A stretch of 64,000 bases of DNA, taken from NCBI RefSeq assembly GCF_009389715.1, contig NC_052394.1:21268899-21332898 (forward strand), in the 5' to 3' direction. The first letter of the stretch is position 1; the number at the start of each line of letters is the position of its first letter. Position numbers and translations under genes: made by a program. The stretch comes from Phoenix dactylifera (Eukaryota; Streptophyta; Magnoliopsida; Arecales; Arecaceae). The notes below the pieces were generated by a model. The model was given only the letters and a program-made list of their open reading frames with translations. It did no database searches and was not told where the DNA came from. Of this stretch, positions 1 to 16,900 are shown in pieces.

Positions 1-20
1 CACAAACACAGAAAATATCC

Positions 21-735
21 AACAAAACATAGTTTCGTAATATACAGTCCGATCTGACGAATATCTAACACAGACAAATAAAGAAAAGAGGAAAAAAAGA
101 TTAGCAAGATATAATCAAGATTACTGGAGAAAAGAACCAAGATATCCAAACAAAAATACATTTTCAATTAAAAACTCAAAACAGATTATTATATATTAGA
201 AAGAAAGCATAATAGCAACGATCTAGACATCAAAAGAACGAAATTCCCTAACAAACAACAAAAATTTGCGGATTGAAGGAAAATTCCACGGGCGGATCAA
301 GACGGAAGGCTGCGTCATACCTTCCGATCGTATCCACCGATCAAGATCGCGATTCCGAGTTCCTTTCTCCCAAGGGAACGAATCCGAGAGGCAATCCCTC
401 TTAATCCGACGCTTTGCCTAGGGTTTGCTGGAGGGGCGAGATTTGGGGATTTCGACGGTCACGCCACCGAAGAAAGCGGAAGCCAGACAAGGAGGAGAAA
501 CCACAGGAGAACTACGGAGACAAGGAACCGCCCTTTAATACTAAAAAAAAATACCACCCTTCCACCCGGCCACCATCCACGACCCTTCCTCCCCTGGTAT
601 TTATAGTGGAGGCGAGCCGAGGTCAGGATTGGTTTAAAAATAAGGAGAAAATAAATCTAAAATAAAGGAATAAGGTTTTATTTCTGTTCGTGGGGACAGG
701 GGCCCACCAATTATGGGGCACGCGGAGCCACGTGG
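21..735 (-). promoter_or_regulatory. Promoter and first exon of a minus-strand gene running off the left edge
   Basis: On the minus strand there is a CCAAT motif near 631-635, a TATA box (CTATAAATA) near 598-607, then a transcribed-looking GC-rich stretch, ending at a good splice donor (GGAAG then GTATG) with the exon ending at 321. A G-box core CACGTG lies at about 729-734. Nothing with a convincing start codon and long frame was found in this exon, so it may be 5' untranslated, with the window's first 320 bases being intron 1. The gene product cannot be named. The layout (TATA, CT/GC-rich leader, donor, AT-rich intron) is ordinary for a plant gene and is inferred from consensus motifs only. 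Confidence 0.45.
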
Positions 736-961
736 CAGGCAGGCTTGGCCGCGGTCCAGTGTTCCGCCGGTTCTATCCATACCGTGGGCCTCCAGCTGGC
801 CCTTCTTTAACCCGTCACCTGCGAAGAAGGGCGTACAGGTACATCAGGGGGTGGGTCCCACCTTGGTGGATGTCACCATGGTGACACCGGCGAGATGAAT
901 TTGATGGACGATGAGTAATTAAAGACCCACATAAAAGTTTCCGCACGCCCAACTTAATTAA

Positions 962-2400
962 ATCCATATCAAACCTTGGAATTACCTTTAAGTCCTAATA
1001 AATTTTTTAAATATGTCCAATTACACAGCTTATGTCCAAGTACATAAATTCTAAACCTGACATTTATGGGACTCTTTTTATATTTCTTTGAATTTTCGTT
1101 AAGCTGTTTCTAAATCTTTTACTATTTATCTATTACATTAAAATTAATTATTGGTTTTTTTGAATAGGAGCTATAACATCTACCTAAGCAGCAGCATAAT
1201 TGCTCAGACATTATACAATATTTTGACCGATCCTGAGCGCTACAACCGCCTTCTTGAATCTTATTCCTATACATTGCGATAAAAATGTAACATGATAATT
1301 ATATGACAATAGGCAATTTATCCATCTGCCAATGCATCGGTTTTCATTAGACACCAAGAGTTCGGCTCGGAACAAAAACTACCAAAATCTATTTATATGA
1401 CACATTTTTCTCCAACATTAGGTAGGAGATTGTCCCACGTTTCTGGCAATATGGGGAAAAGGAAAAGTAGCTCGTGACCATAGAATTTTTTTGCTAAGTT
1501 TGAATGTAGTTATTACTTTTTTGTGGTGGTTTATAATTTTATGTATAAAATTTTCTCAAAATTATACCATTGTATGTATTAACCGGTGGCCAATAATAAT
1601 GAAAGCATGAGAAATGGCCCAGGAGCACTTACAATTAGGATTAGATTATTAAGCCATGACTACGAACTTGGCTAGTCCCCACAACACTCATGACCACAGC
1701 AATGATAATTTATTCCAAGTATAAAATTCGCAAGGACGTGGTAAAGTGGTAAGAGGAAATTGAGTATCTCCGTAAATCTTTGCATTCGAGATGTGAAACA
1801 AATTGCTGCATCACATATAAACTAAGAATTACAGAAATCTTATAGTAAAAGGTTAGCTAGAAACGGAGAGGAGACAAGTTAGCTGATGTTTACCGAGAAA
1901 AATAAAGGTTAGCTGCCGTGCACGATGCTTCTCCCCTTGCTTGGCTGACACTGTGCAGGTTCCAGGAGCAATACGGAAGCTATGCATCAAATTTTTTAAT
2001 CCTCTTTTCTGTGAGAAACAAATAGAGGAATCCATCTTTATTTTGTGCGTAGGGATATCCAAACACCAATCAATTACTCGTCTAACTTTTGGTGAAAAAA
2101 AGAGCCATCATAAGCAATGAAAAGAACCATAGCTCGAGTCCATACCAGAGTCCAAGAAAAAGTTGGCTCACCCAAAAAAAAAAAAAAAAAAAAAAACTAA
2201 AGAAAAAAGGTCTTAATGTCTTAATAGTAAAATGCCATAGGAAGCCACCTGTTACATTGAACATCCCCTGGAACCTGAAAAGGAGAGAAGGCAAGCTAGC
2301 TGCGGTGTATACTCCACTTCAAACGAAAAGTATAATCCAAGGCGTTATTGACTTCTTAAACTTGGTCATTCAGCAAACCAAACAAAGAGCAGCAAGAAAC
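962..2400. other. AT-rich intergenic stretch, no gene seen
   Basis: No open frame here resembles a protein family. The stretch is AT-rich, with a 20-odd base A run around 2174-2196. I see no RNA gene or clear transposon end. Confidence 0.5.
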
Positions 2401-2401
2401 A

Positions 2402-2501
2402 CGTTCAATTTGAGGAAGGTGCGATGCTTTTGCGCGGTCAGTTTGCTCCTGCTATGAAACTTTGACTGTGCAAAGGCGTCGCACCTTCCTCGAATTGAAT
2501 G
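2402..2501 (+). ncRNA. Long near-perfect hairpin, candidate small-RNA precursor
   Basis: Arm 1 (2402-2440) is the reverse complement of arm 2 (2463-2501) over 39 positions with six differences. All six differences leave G-U wobble pairs in a plus-strand transcript, so the 39-bp RNA stem would have no mismatch. The 22-base loop can extend the stem by a few more pairs (GTTT with AAAC). The geometry fits a plant MIRNA-like or siRNA-producing foldback. I do not recognise either arm as a known plant miRNA. It could equally be an inverted repeat of transposon origin. No promoter was identified. Confidence 0.35.
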
Positions 2502-2699
2502 CGGACGCCCGTGGGCTAACAGAGGACAAGGGGCACTCATCGCCCCCAGCGAAGCCAGCCCGTGCCTCCTCCTATGAAACTTGAACTGCCTTAAACCACA
2601 CCACGTGAATTACACACAATAAATTCTAGGAACATAAACCAGCAATTTCTGATGATAAAACTAATAAAGCTAGACGCCTGGGGGATCCCATTCCTCCAA

Positions 2700-4200
2700 C
2701 AAATAGACAATTTATGATACGTTGGACTTTCGAAAGCTCCGATGGCATGCATGTGAGATTAGGCCTAGAATGGGCCATATTGGATTGAAGTCGATGGGCC
2801 CAACCGACTTCAGTACAATGCTAAAGGAAGAACCAGAATAGAGGACCACAATAGCGATTCTTTGCTCCTTCCTTGAAGAGATAAGTCCGTGGATGAACCT
2901 CGACTCCGTGGGGAGTTTGAACGGCCGCCAGCTGTTCGATCGAGCCCATCCGCCGCAAGAATCGTGGCGGAGCAATGGCCCCTCACCTTATCCCTTTGGA
3001 GGTGTCCCCTATAAATTCTCTCACCTCTCGGCGATTATCCTCCACCTTCGAGCTTCGCCGAGCCTTTTCCTCCCTCTCCTCCCTCCTTCTTCTCCTTCTC
3101 CGGTGACCGGCATGCCACCCCAACCAAGCACCACCGCCCAAAGCTCCCTTTTCTTCCTTTTTTTTGTTCAAGTGCTCTGTTTTCTTTGTTCCGAGACTCC
3201 TCCCTGTTTCAAGCACCGCCGCCACCAGTCGCCACCGGTTGAGCAATCCGCAGCCAAGATCGTCCATCTCCGCCACTCGCCGGTACCAAAGATGTTCTTA
3301 GTTTTTCCCTCCTTGCCCTTGCTGTTGACGGTTGGCCGTCGACCACCCAATTTTGGCCGCCGCAACCCTTCCCCGATCTCTTCCCTCTCCTCTTTCCTCT
3401 CTTCCTTCCCGACTTCTTCCTCTTCTTAGTTCTTATTTCTTCCCATACTTAATTTTTTGTATTTATTTATTAATCCCTATACATATATGGCTTTCATTGT
3501 TCCTCCCTCGTTGCTAATCTCTCCCTTGCCTATGGGCCAAATGTTGTGATGATTTATGACTCTATGACGGACCAAACCCAGACCCCTGTCCGACCCTAAA
3601 CTAAGGCTCTCTCCTCGCCATCTTTCTCTCTCTTCACAGGCTCAAGAATCCTAGTGTAAGCCTTATTTTTCTTATTGGTCGGATCCAAATTGACCCAATT
3701 TGGAGATCTTGAACTGCCCCGGTATCTAGGCAGTAGACCGGCACATTACTAAATTCCCAGCTAAATCTTTTGAAATTCGGTCATTTTTAATCTTTACCTG
3801 ACTAATTAAATTCTCTTTGCTCGGACCGACCTGGGCAGTCGGGCACTGTCACCTGATCGACCTGATTTAGAGGCATGAGGCCGTTCTCTAATAGTGTTTA
3901 ATTTTGACTTCAATTGACTTATAGAATGATAATGAAATCATATTAAAATAGGTGCACTTGACCCGTCTAACTGAAGTAGGATTTTTGAAGTGAGAAGAGG
4001 TAAGTAACCTAATGCTTCAATGAGTGTTTTTTGAATTTTTGGTAAAATAATAATTAGGTTATTAAATTTGAATATGATATATGTTTTATACTTAGTTAAA
4101 CGGGTCAAGCATGTTGATGTTATGATAGTAATTATTTTAAAATATGTTATGTTAGATTTTGAAATCTAAAAAATATGACTGAGCAAAAAAAAAAATTGTA
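2700..4200 (+). mobile_element. LTR-like repeat copy A (non-coding)
   Basis: Reading the plus strand, a TATA box (CTATAAA) near 3009 is followed by a C/T-rich leader. Landmark strings near 3712-3760 (GAACTGCCCCGG), 3846-3865 (CACTGTCACCTGATCGACC) and 3968-4015 (CTAACTGAAG, then a GAGGTAAGTAA donor-like site) recur in the same order on the minus strand at about 22.5-22.2 kb. The two copies are clearly diverged. No reverse transcriptase, integrase or other protein domain is visible. An LTR or a non-autonomous element is the best reading, and boundaries are approximate. The open frames at 2893-3429 are judged not to be genes. Confidence 0.4.
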
Positions 4201-4923
4201 TATATATTCATTTTCTGCATGGCTATGATTTGACCCCACCAATGGAGATTATTCGTTAACCCTGTCAACTTGTAATCTGTGAGAAACTAGTTTCGACACC
4301 ACACCACCGGTGATTATAATGGTGATATTTGGATACTGTACCGCCGGTGGATAATAATAGTGGTATTTGGTACTTTGTACATTGACACATACTATTGGAT
4401 TACGTGGCCATAGCCTAATATCTGGTTTCTGGTATTTCTTTATAAAAACAATAGTATACTTCAAGAAAAAATATGCATTATTCGAGAAATGATTTATTTT
4501 CTAGTCAATATCTTGTGTTTTTAACTAATTTTTTGGCATGCTTTGATACCACTTTGGGATATTATGTTGCTTACTAGGCTAGTGTAGCTTGTTATTATAT
4601 TTTTTTCTGTTTTTCATTTCTAGATGCATAATTGTTCAGGACTTGGAGCTGGTTCTTTTAAAAATACTTTTGGTTATTGGAGTTTTAGTCGGTTTAGTTA
4701 GAACATTTTATTTGATTTACGTTAGAGTTAGCATATATTAACTTATGTCACTTTGGAATTATTGTAAGAATCATTTGGATAAGTTCTTAATTGAATAATT
4801 TTTCAGAAATTATTATTACTTTGATATGATCTGTAGCCCTATACATATATGCAGCATCTATTTTGCTCTGGGTTCGGGGCATGATAATGCAAGAGCGAAA
4901 GTGATAGAAAAAAACTGAGCAAG

Positions 4924-5055
4924 AGAATATCTGAGGCCTCAACATAATTCCAGGTCAAGAACATGTTAATTGGAGAATAATCAAGTGAAAAGAGAAGATC
5001 TTAGGTCTCGACATAATTTCAAGTCAGGAACATGTTAATTGGAGAAGAAACGGCA
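4924..5055. repeat. Direct tandem duplication, about 68-bp period
   Basis: A unit beginning GAGAATATCTGAGG at 4924 is repeated at 4992 with substitutions. Both copies end in the string ACATGTTAATTGGAGAA. No gene is associated with it. Confidence 0.6.
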
Positions 5056-5059
5056 TGTT

Positions 5060-6250
5060 GGCAAATGTCTTTTGGATAAGAAGATTTGCTTACAGAATTG
5101 ACTGCCAAGGTTAACATGGTTAAAAAGCAATTTTAGGCAAATCAGCTGCATGGCAGAAAGGTGTAATTATCAGAAGGGAGAGAAAAAAAAAAGGACTTTG
5201 AGAGTTGAAATTGAATGAAGTGGATCCAAAGAACCTGATCCTTAGCCTTTTCAGTGAAACAGATTTGAGTTACCTTGCTGTTTATAGGCTCAAATTGGGA
5301 CTAATGAAAATTTTGAGCAAGGACCATCTGCTTCTCCATTTCAATACTATCAAATATTTTGAGTGCCAGATGATCAAATCCCCAAAGAAGGCTTTGATCA
5401 TCTTCTGTCAAACTAGTCTGTTTTTTAGCCCCTCCCTCTCCATTATTTTATTCAAGATCTGCACTTATTCATACTTGTTTTTCAAACTTGTGACAAGTTA
5501 ACAAACTATTCACCAAGAAAATGTTATTGACAAGAAAGAGCCCAAGCATGACTGACCTTCATCAGACTCGCTGAGTTCCTATTAGATGAAGGAAAGGAAA
5601 ACATACTAAGCGTATTTGAAGCTCTATTATAATTATGCCATGGGAATGCACGCATCATACAGTAGAAAGGATGCCAACAGGAAAAGGTCCGAAGAATATA
5701 TCGGTTTAACAGCAGACAAACAAAATCCAGCAACATGCCATGTCGTGTTTTACCATGGAAAACAAAATAAAAGCAGGAGAGCAAGCAAACTATACTTCAA
5801 TAACGAAGATCACACAACGTTCAAGTCTCCATTGATTTTGGTCCCCCATTCTTTTTAAATCCTTTAATCTCTAATTTGAACCCTCTAATTATTTGGGTCC
5901 TAGTTCTCAGGGCCCCTTCTCGCTGCCTAATACTAAGCAACAGATCTTAGAATATAAAATTTCCTTTTAAATCATACCTGATGTTTTACAGGACATACCA
6001 AAGGCACAACCCTGCTTCATCTGCATAGTATTGGTGGAATTCTCATCAATCTGTCCGTTCCAATATAAGATAGAGTCAAGGTAATTAAATTGATAGGTTA
6101 GAGAATCTATTGTGTGCCAATTCTAACAACATACTCAGAAATACTGTTCAACTGAAGTTGCACTCCCTTTGGCCCAACACAGTTCTCCAAACTTTTATTC
6201 TCTAGATTTTTCTTCTACACCATAATACCCAACCTCCCTTAGTATCATAA
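5060..6250. other. No gene recognised
   Basis: Several short open frames occur (for example 5205-5501 and 5616-5858), but none shows family resemblance or a plausible splice pattern. I see nothing else of note. Confidence 0.4.
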
Positions 6251-6304
6251 ACTAAAGCTTAAGCACCCGCAAATTGGGAAAAAAGGAGCAAACTTTTGGA
6301 ACGC

Positions 6305-6395
6305 TAGTATCCACTGGCTTTCAAGGAATGGAATATTACCAAGCACCCTCCACTATTTCAGATAGTATTTATGGTTCTACCTTTTTCTCTGGACA
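6305..6395 (+). pseudogene. cox3: Mitochondrial cox3 fragment (nuclear copy)
   Basis: Translation reads [20 protein letters not shown] followed by YGSTFF. This matches the conserved stretch of plant mitochondrial cytochrome c oxidase subunit 3 around GFQ-x-x-EYYQAPFTIS-D-x-IYGSTFF. Only about 30 codons of the roughly 265-codon gene are present, and the similarity stops abruptly at SGHN. The continuing frame to 6510 joins cox3 to sequence I do not recognise, so it is a chimera and not a functional gene. This is the first piece of an organelle-derived mosaic that continues to about 6850. Confidence 0.75.
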
Positions 6396-6582
6396 CAACG
6401 GGAGGTGCAATCCATTTCGTGAATTGGTAGGGGAGGCGGTACAATGGAATTTCATTCATTCAATATTGATTCCCGTAGTTCGGGAGTTCAAGCCAGGCAA
6501 GGCACAATAAGGGTTGGCGAACATGGTAGGCACATTACAAATCAATACACGAAGAGGTGCCGCCGTGAAGATCTAGGAGTGT

Positions 6583-6760
<178 letters not shown>

Positions 6761-6761
6761 T

Positions 6762-6849
6762 AGCTGTTCGGAATCCACAAACCATTCCGACCGACGATCA
6801 GAATTTCTTCGAATATGTCCTTGAATTTATTCGAGATTTGAGCAAAACT
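6762..6849 (+). pseudogene. atpI: Plastid atpI (ATP synthase CF0 subunit a) fragment
   Basis: Directly after the petB piece the frame reads [20 protein letters not shown] then EFIRDLSKT. This matches the atpI segment [26 protein letters not shown] of plastid ATP synthase subunit a, with the GG of the family replaced by DD. Similarity ends at KT. In plastid genomes atpI and petB are far apart, so their abutment shows that the insert was rearranged before or during integration. Confidence 0.88.
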
Positions 6850-7612
6850 TTCTTGTTCTAGTACCAATAGGTGATGACTAGTGCACTAACCGACTCTTGA
6901 TTACCGTTTTTTGCTTACTCTTTTTTGGCCTGGAAGAGCGAACGATCCACCTGGACAACTAAACTGAGATTCCTACGTGCTCCGACTTCTTGGGCCCCCC
7001 ACTGGAGATGAGATGACGGGGAGCCTTTGGAAACTGTCGTGACGCTTTGGTGACGAAGGTCACCGGGGTGACGGTTTATGGATGGATTCCGTGGTAGTCT
7101 CTGACTCCCTCCAACTCAATCAATATCAACAACATGTCGTGACCATGACGGTTAAGCCGACTGTAATCACTTACAAATAACACACTTAAGGGCTTTAGAC
7201 TCTTGGAGAAGGAAAAAATCGACCCTAGAAGCTCCCTAGTCTGATCAGCACTTGTCAATACCATTGTTGCTCCTGAAAATATTTTCTTATCATTACCAAG
7301 ACGACATACCTCTAACTCATCGACCATCAAGCAAGGTATTTTGAATCTTTGCCTCTCTACCGCATAAGAACCAAGAATTTTTTGCTCTTTATTTGACATT
7401 CCAAGCACAAAGTCAAGTAGGTCACCTAAATCTATTGTTTATTTTACTCTTTCTTCAACCATCCTTGCCTACTCAACACCAATAGCTTTGTCTTGTTGCT
7501 CTCTTGTTTCTTATTTAATTAATGTCACCAGTATTTTACTGAAAAGAAAAATAAATCATTTTCTCCTCTCTCTAAAAGCTTACCTCTTTTCTTGCCACTC
7601 GTACTATCTTAT

Positions 7613-11768
<4,156 letters not shown>

Positions 11769-11929
11769 TCATCATTAAAATTTATTAATTAATATATAAC
11801 GTATGATATCACTAGATTAATGTACATGGCCATCTCTAAAGTTCTCTGCTCAGAGAAATTTGGTTATTAAAATTTTTTTATTTATTAAAAAATATATTAT
11901 ATTCCAAAAATAATTAAAAAATAAAAAAA

Positions 11930-12620
11930 TCATGCTATGTGCATGACATGGGATAATATTTACATTGCCGATATTAATGGCAAAAGTTTTGAAGCTCAAC
12001 TTGTGCTAAGTTCTTCATTCATTGTACGGATGATACCCATATTAATGAAGGAAGTTTATGCTCAACTATAATTAAAGTTCATTGCTTAATATGCAACAAC
12101 AAAAAAAATTGGTTATTGAAGCTTTCTATTTAGTATAATCTATTGCAGTGCAATATTTAATTTTAAGAATTGTTGGAAAAGGAAGAAAAATTCATGCTAT
12201 GTGCGTTGCACATGTTATATGCTAGTATTTATTATATATATCTAAGATGGAGGCTCATCTTGTACAAAGTTCTATATTTGCCTGTATTAATATGTTCGAC
12301 CATCATTAAATAGCGGTGCATTGCATAGGTTATATATTAGTACATCTAAAATAGAGGCTTGACTTATGTTGAGTTTGTCATCCAGCACATCGATGCCCAT
12401 ATTAACGATAGGGCAAGTTAATTGGAAGTAGCATATATTAAATTCAAGTCCTTTTCACATTTTATATGATCACTGATGGCAATAAATACATGCTTCTCAC
12501 GTTCCAAATATATATCGGATTCAAATCCTTCTATCTATAATGAAGGTTTAGTTTATGCAGAGTCCTTCAATTACTGCAGATACCATGTTAATGATGGATA
12601 AAATTTCATTGTAGCATCGT
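11930..12620 (+). mobile_element. Degenerate repeat cluster with Helitron-like 3' terminus
   Basis: The segment ATGTGC-GTT-GCACAT (12199-12213) is a perfect 6-bp-stem hairpin followed eight bases later by CTAG (12222-12225), then T. A short GC-richer hairpin a few bases before CTRR is the diagnostic 3' end of plant Helitrons. Weaker versions of the same motif appear near 11,932-11,965 and 12,320-12,345, each followed by similar text (GCTCAACTTGTGC or GGCTCATCTTGTAC, then a TATTAATG string). This suggests several decayed copies in one orientation. No RepHel protein or 5' TC end was found. Confidence 0.35.
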
Positions 12621-12629
12621 CTCCAAAAA

Positions 12630-13975
12630 AAAAAATATATTGAGGAATATAATACTACGGTCATTTTTTGTTATAAATATCCACGGTACTTTTTAAGCGG
12701 ATAAGTAAAAATAGATCTAAAGTTTTCTTTGAGGTTACGTAGAAAATAATCCCATAGTAAGCCGTACATTAGCATTGGAATTTTTGTGGAAGTTGAAAAT
12801 AGAGGAACTAAGTGAGGAGAACGATCGGAGATATGGAGGCTGACCTCTCAGTAGCTCTTAATTTAATATTAGATGAGAGAATCAGGGAGGAAGGGCCCAT
12901 GGAGCTGGGTTGAGATGGCCATTGATGGATGGAAGAAAGAAACATCTCAGAAGTTGACGGAAGAAGCGAGTATTCGGTACGGACAGCGACGGATATTTTT
13001 ACTCCCCGGCAAGCGGAGGAACCACTCATTTGGAAAGGAACGAGGGGCCCACAGACCGATGACATGAGGAATGAGCTGGGCTAATAGATGGTGTCGGTCG
13101 ATTTCATTTGTTGGCTTCTGGGTGCCGCCTTGGACTTGTCGCTGATGACTGACCACGAAAACCACCGATTGGAGCTGCTCTGTTTTCCACCTGACTTTTT
13201 CCGTGAATGCTTTTTTTTTTTGGGAAGGAATGAGACATTTCGGTCTGGTTAGTTTGTTCTATCTGCATGACTAATTAATTACAAGGAGTGGGATGGAATA
13301 ATCTTGATGTACGCTACTGTGACCTAAATAGTTCTATGATGAACATGGAAAACGGTGTTGTAATGGTACAATATTTTTCCTCGAGCTGGACTTCCATGAC
13401 AATAATATTGGACCAGAGTGTAACGTGGCTGAAATTTCTATTCATCAGTACTTGATAGCTGGTAGAAATTTGATGCTAATGGACTATTGAGTATGCTTGC
13501 TGACAAATAAATCATATCATTTCCACTCCTGCTTTTATTATATAGCATCAATTTATTTTAAATATTCATCATGAGGATTTAAGAGAGAAGAAGTTAGGTT
13601 TTCCAATTCCATTCTTTTATACATCTTGAGAAAAACCCTATCTTTATTTTAATATACAAATAATTGTTTTTTTTGAGTCTAAATACATAATTGTTATTGA
13701 GAAAGAATTTTGCTACATGACAGGTTCATATCTTTAGGCCAAATATTTTTTTTTATTCCCATATCTCTTATACTAAGGAACCAGCAACAAAATAAAAACT
13801 GGTAGCTGCAAAATTCTTTGTTTTTTTTTTTTTGACCTTCTCAACTAAAGATGAACATATGGACCTCTAGATATATGGAATCATGCAAGATTCAGTACAG
13901 CCAATGTAAAGTTTCCTGCAGATTAACTGCTTCCTGGAGATATTTGTATTTACACACAAGATATCATAAAAGAAC
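12630..13975. other. 3' flank of the MLO gene, no further gene seen
   Basis: Short open frames on both strands around 12,808-13,165 overlap each other and resemble no known family. The rest is AT-rich. A polyadenylation region for the MLO gene should lie just below 13,981, but no single signal stands out. Confidence 0.4.
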
Positions 13976-13980
13976 ATATG

Positions 13981-16900
13981 TTAAGTGGTAGTCCGCATTG
14001 ATATCCTGCTGTCCTGCATATGAAATGATGACGGATTCTTGCATGTATGTTGCTTCTTTCGCTTTCTTGTCACGTCTTCATACCATCCTCTTAAGGCTTC
14101 TCTTGTTCTATCTTCAAGCATGGATGGCTTGAAATCTGAGCCCATCTGTTATAGAAGGAACATAGCTAAAGTCTCAAATTGTAAGATTTTAAAGGGGTCT
14201 TTAGTAATCTATTATGATAAGATCTAACCCAAGCATGATGTCGATCACTGTATGAGTAGGACAAGTGACGACATCGAGATCTTAAAGGATGAATACATAT
14301 TAAAGTGGACATTGATTGATCGAAGAATTACCTGAGATACAAGTGCATACAGGGGAAGAGTGATGTAACTAGAAAGGAATTGAACAACCATCCTGAGGTA
14401 ATGAAAGATAAAGGTTAGATTTCATACAACAAGAAGTCCAAATATCAAAATATCTTCTTAAAGTGATCGTTTGAAAATCTAATCACATAGTTGATGTTGG
14501 ATGATCTTTTACGCAGATTGCTACAGTGAATCATATATACCTTAGTTTTGAAATGGGAAAATAAAAACTAAATCATTTGAAAGAGAGACTTACGGATGAA
14601 TTCAACTTACGCTATCGTCACCCTTGCTATGGTGATTCCCAAGTTTTCGTGGTAACAAGACTTCAAACCAAATTCATACTGGAAAAGTCGAAATAAATTG
14701 GTTAAATTTACACGCAAGAAAATGCTGGCCTAACTTAAAGGGATGACTGGAGACTGCATACCCAGATCCAAATGAAGAATGTGAGCTCAAAAGCATTCTG
14801 TACAAATAAAAAATAGGTAGGCTAAGCATTATTAACTTTGAGCAGTAGTAGCACATTCAAGCTATATATGATAAGAAAGCAGTAACTGATGTCATTTCCT
14901 TTTTTTTTTTCTGGAAGTGAATCACATTAAATGGAGAAAATTGCATATGTGAGTGAAGGTGCGGGCGAGGTTAATGTTTCTTAGTTCTATATTCTCGAAG
15001 ATTTTATATTGGACTTGCTTCAGTACATTTCAGGAGATATAGGAAAGCAATAGGCTGGAAATAAATACAAAAATGTTAATTATATCTTGAGGAAAAAATG
15101 AAAGGTGTTCTTACGTGTCGAGATTTACGGTATTTATACATCGTAGCATACTAGGCATTACTATTCTGAATGAAGAAATACCTGAAAAAAAGATAAATGG
15201 AGGAGAAATAGGATCAATCTAGGGTTGCCAAACCAGAAAAGATCATCATTTGGTTGCACTGGAGGCGCTCCTGATATTACAGTCCTCTGCTTGTCTAGTT
15301 GAAGAGCCATTTTAGTAACGATCATATGGAGATTCGCTCCCACAGATAATACAATCTATTTGAAGAAAACAAAAGCTACTGAGAATTTCTTTTAAACAAA
15401 ATCAGTGCAATAGATTTCTGTCAACTTATACTTACAACTAAAGGCAGGAAGGATAACCAAAAGTACGAATACCATCCTAGAAATATTACAAACAAATATC
15501 AACGATATGCATAAGAAATCAAAAAGGAAAAAAAGGATATTTAAAGAGTATCTGATACTCACTATGGATATCAATAAGCATGAAAATGACCATCAGGAAC
15601 CACATGAAAGGGCTGCCAGAGAAATAATATTCCATTTATGAACGCTCACTAACTTCGCTGGAAAATATACTTAGAGAAAAATTCCAAGTGAAGCTACTGC
15701 TTTATGATTATAAATTAAAACCTGATTCTAATCACAGTTTTAAAGTCATCATCCAATGCTCTTTTGATGTACTTCTGGAAATTAAATGTTCTGCGCCTGG
15801 AGAAGTGAGCCTGCATTTTGTTGCCAACAGTTTTATCTGATCACCATAATTTTTTCATGCTTTATTAAATTCAACATCTTAACTGCAAAATGTTGGTAAT
15901 TCAGAGTTCTTCTTACCAAGATGAAACCATTCCGCAATGTGAGATAGTCCACTTTATCTACTACATAGAATTGCCTAAAGAAGCATCTCTGTTCATTTCA
16001 CATTTATTAGACTCAATTTTGGGCAGTCGAACATTACCAAACAGTTTCGCATAAACTTACAATCCACATATAAACCGAAGTTGTTGTCCACAGATTTACA
16101 TGTCTTATTGCGAATGAAGTGTCCCTCGTGAATCGAAACCTCCTTGAGTCTGCATTGCAATACATTAGATCAACAGTCTTTTTCCCCTCCCTAAAGTGGC
16201 ATATAAGCACAGTGCTGTGAATGTAGTCCTCGGAAAGAAGTACATTAGCAGCATGATATTATCCCTTTACAGGACTAATCCACTTAAGAAATCATGCAAA
16301 CTCTAGTATCGACTTTTTTTGTTGTGTTGCAGACTTAATTTATGAACCAAAACTTCGTAAGCATACAGAAGTCTATCCTTCATATCTCAAAAGATATACG
16401 AACCATGCGATGCACACGCCTCAAATTAGTTCAGCATTTAGGTGTGTGAATCGCATGGCCGAACTGGTCTGCTTTCGGAGTTCCATACGAAGTCGGGGGA
16501 ATCGACTTAGCTTAATAAATGAGGAAAGAAATGGTGGATGAACAACCCTACCGAACCGTCCAGTTGTAACACTTTACACAGATAACATCCACTGCTTTCA
16601 GGAAATAAACAGAATTACTGACCATTGGCAATCTGGTACACAGTTGTTGCTGTCTCCTTCTCCCAAGCTTTCCAACGCCTCGTCTGTCATTAAAAAAACA
16701 AAAACAAATAGAACATTACTAGCAGCATGGAACACTAGAATACCAAGAATTAGATGATGGTAAGGGTGACATTATGTATCCAAGTAGTTTGAGAATACCT
16801 TAACTCTTCCGAGAACCATGGTGACTACACCGCAGAGGACGTGCACGACAGCCAACACAAAGATGAATATATGGAGCTGATGGACCCCTTGTTGGCTCAC

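Noticed and set aside
2893-3429. 178-codon frame
   Set aside because: Lies in the CT-rich leader of an LTR-like repeat; low-complexity Ser/Pro/Leu product.
4538-4552. TGGTATCAAAGC on the minus strand as a primer-binding site
   Set aside because: One mismatch to the usual site and no LTR edge beside it; opposite in orientation to the nearby LTR-like copy.
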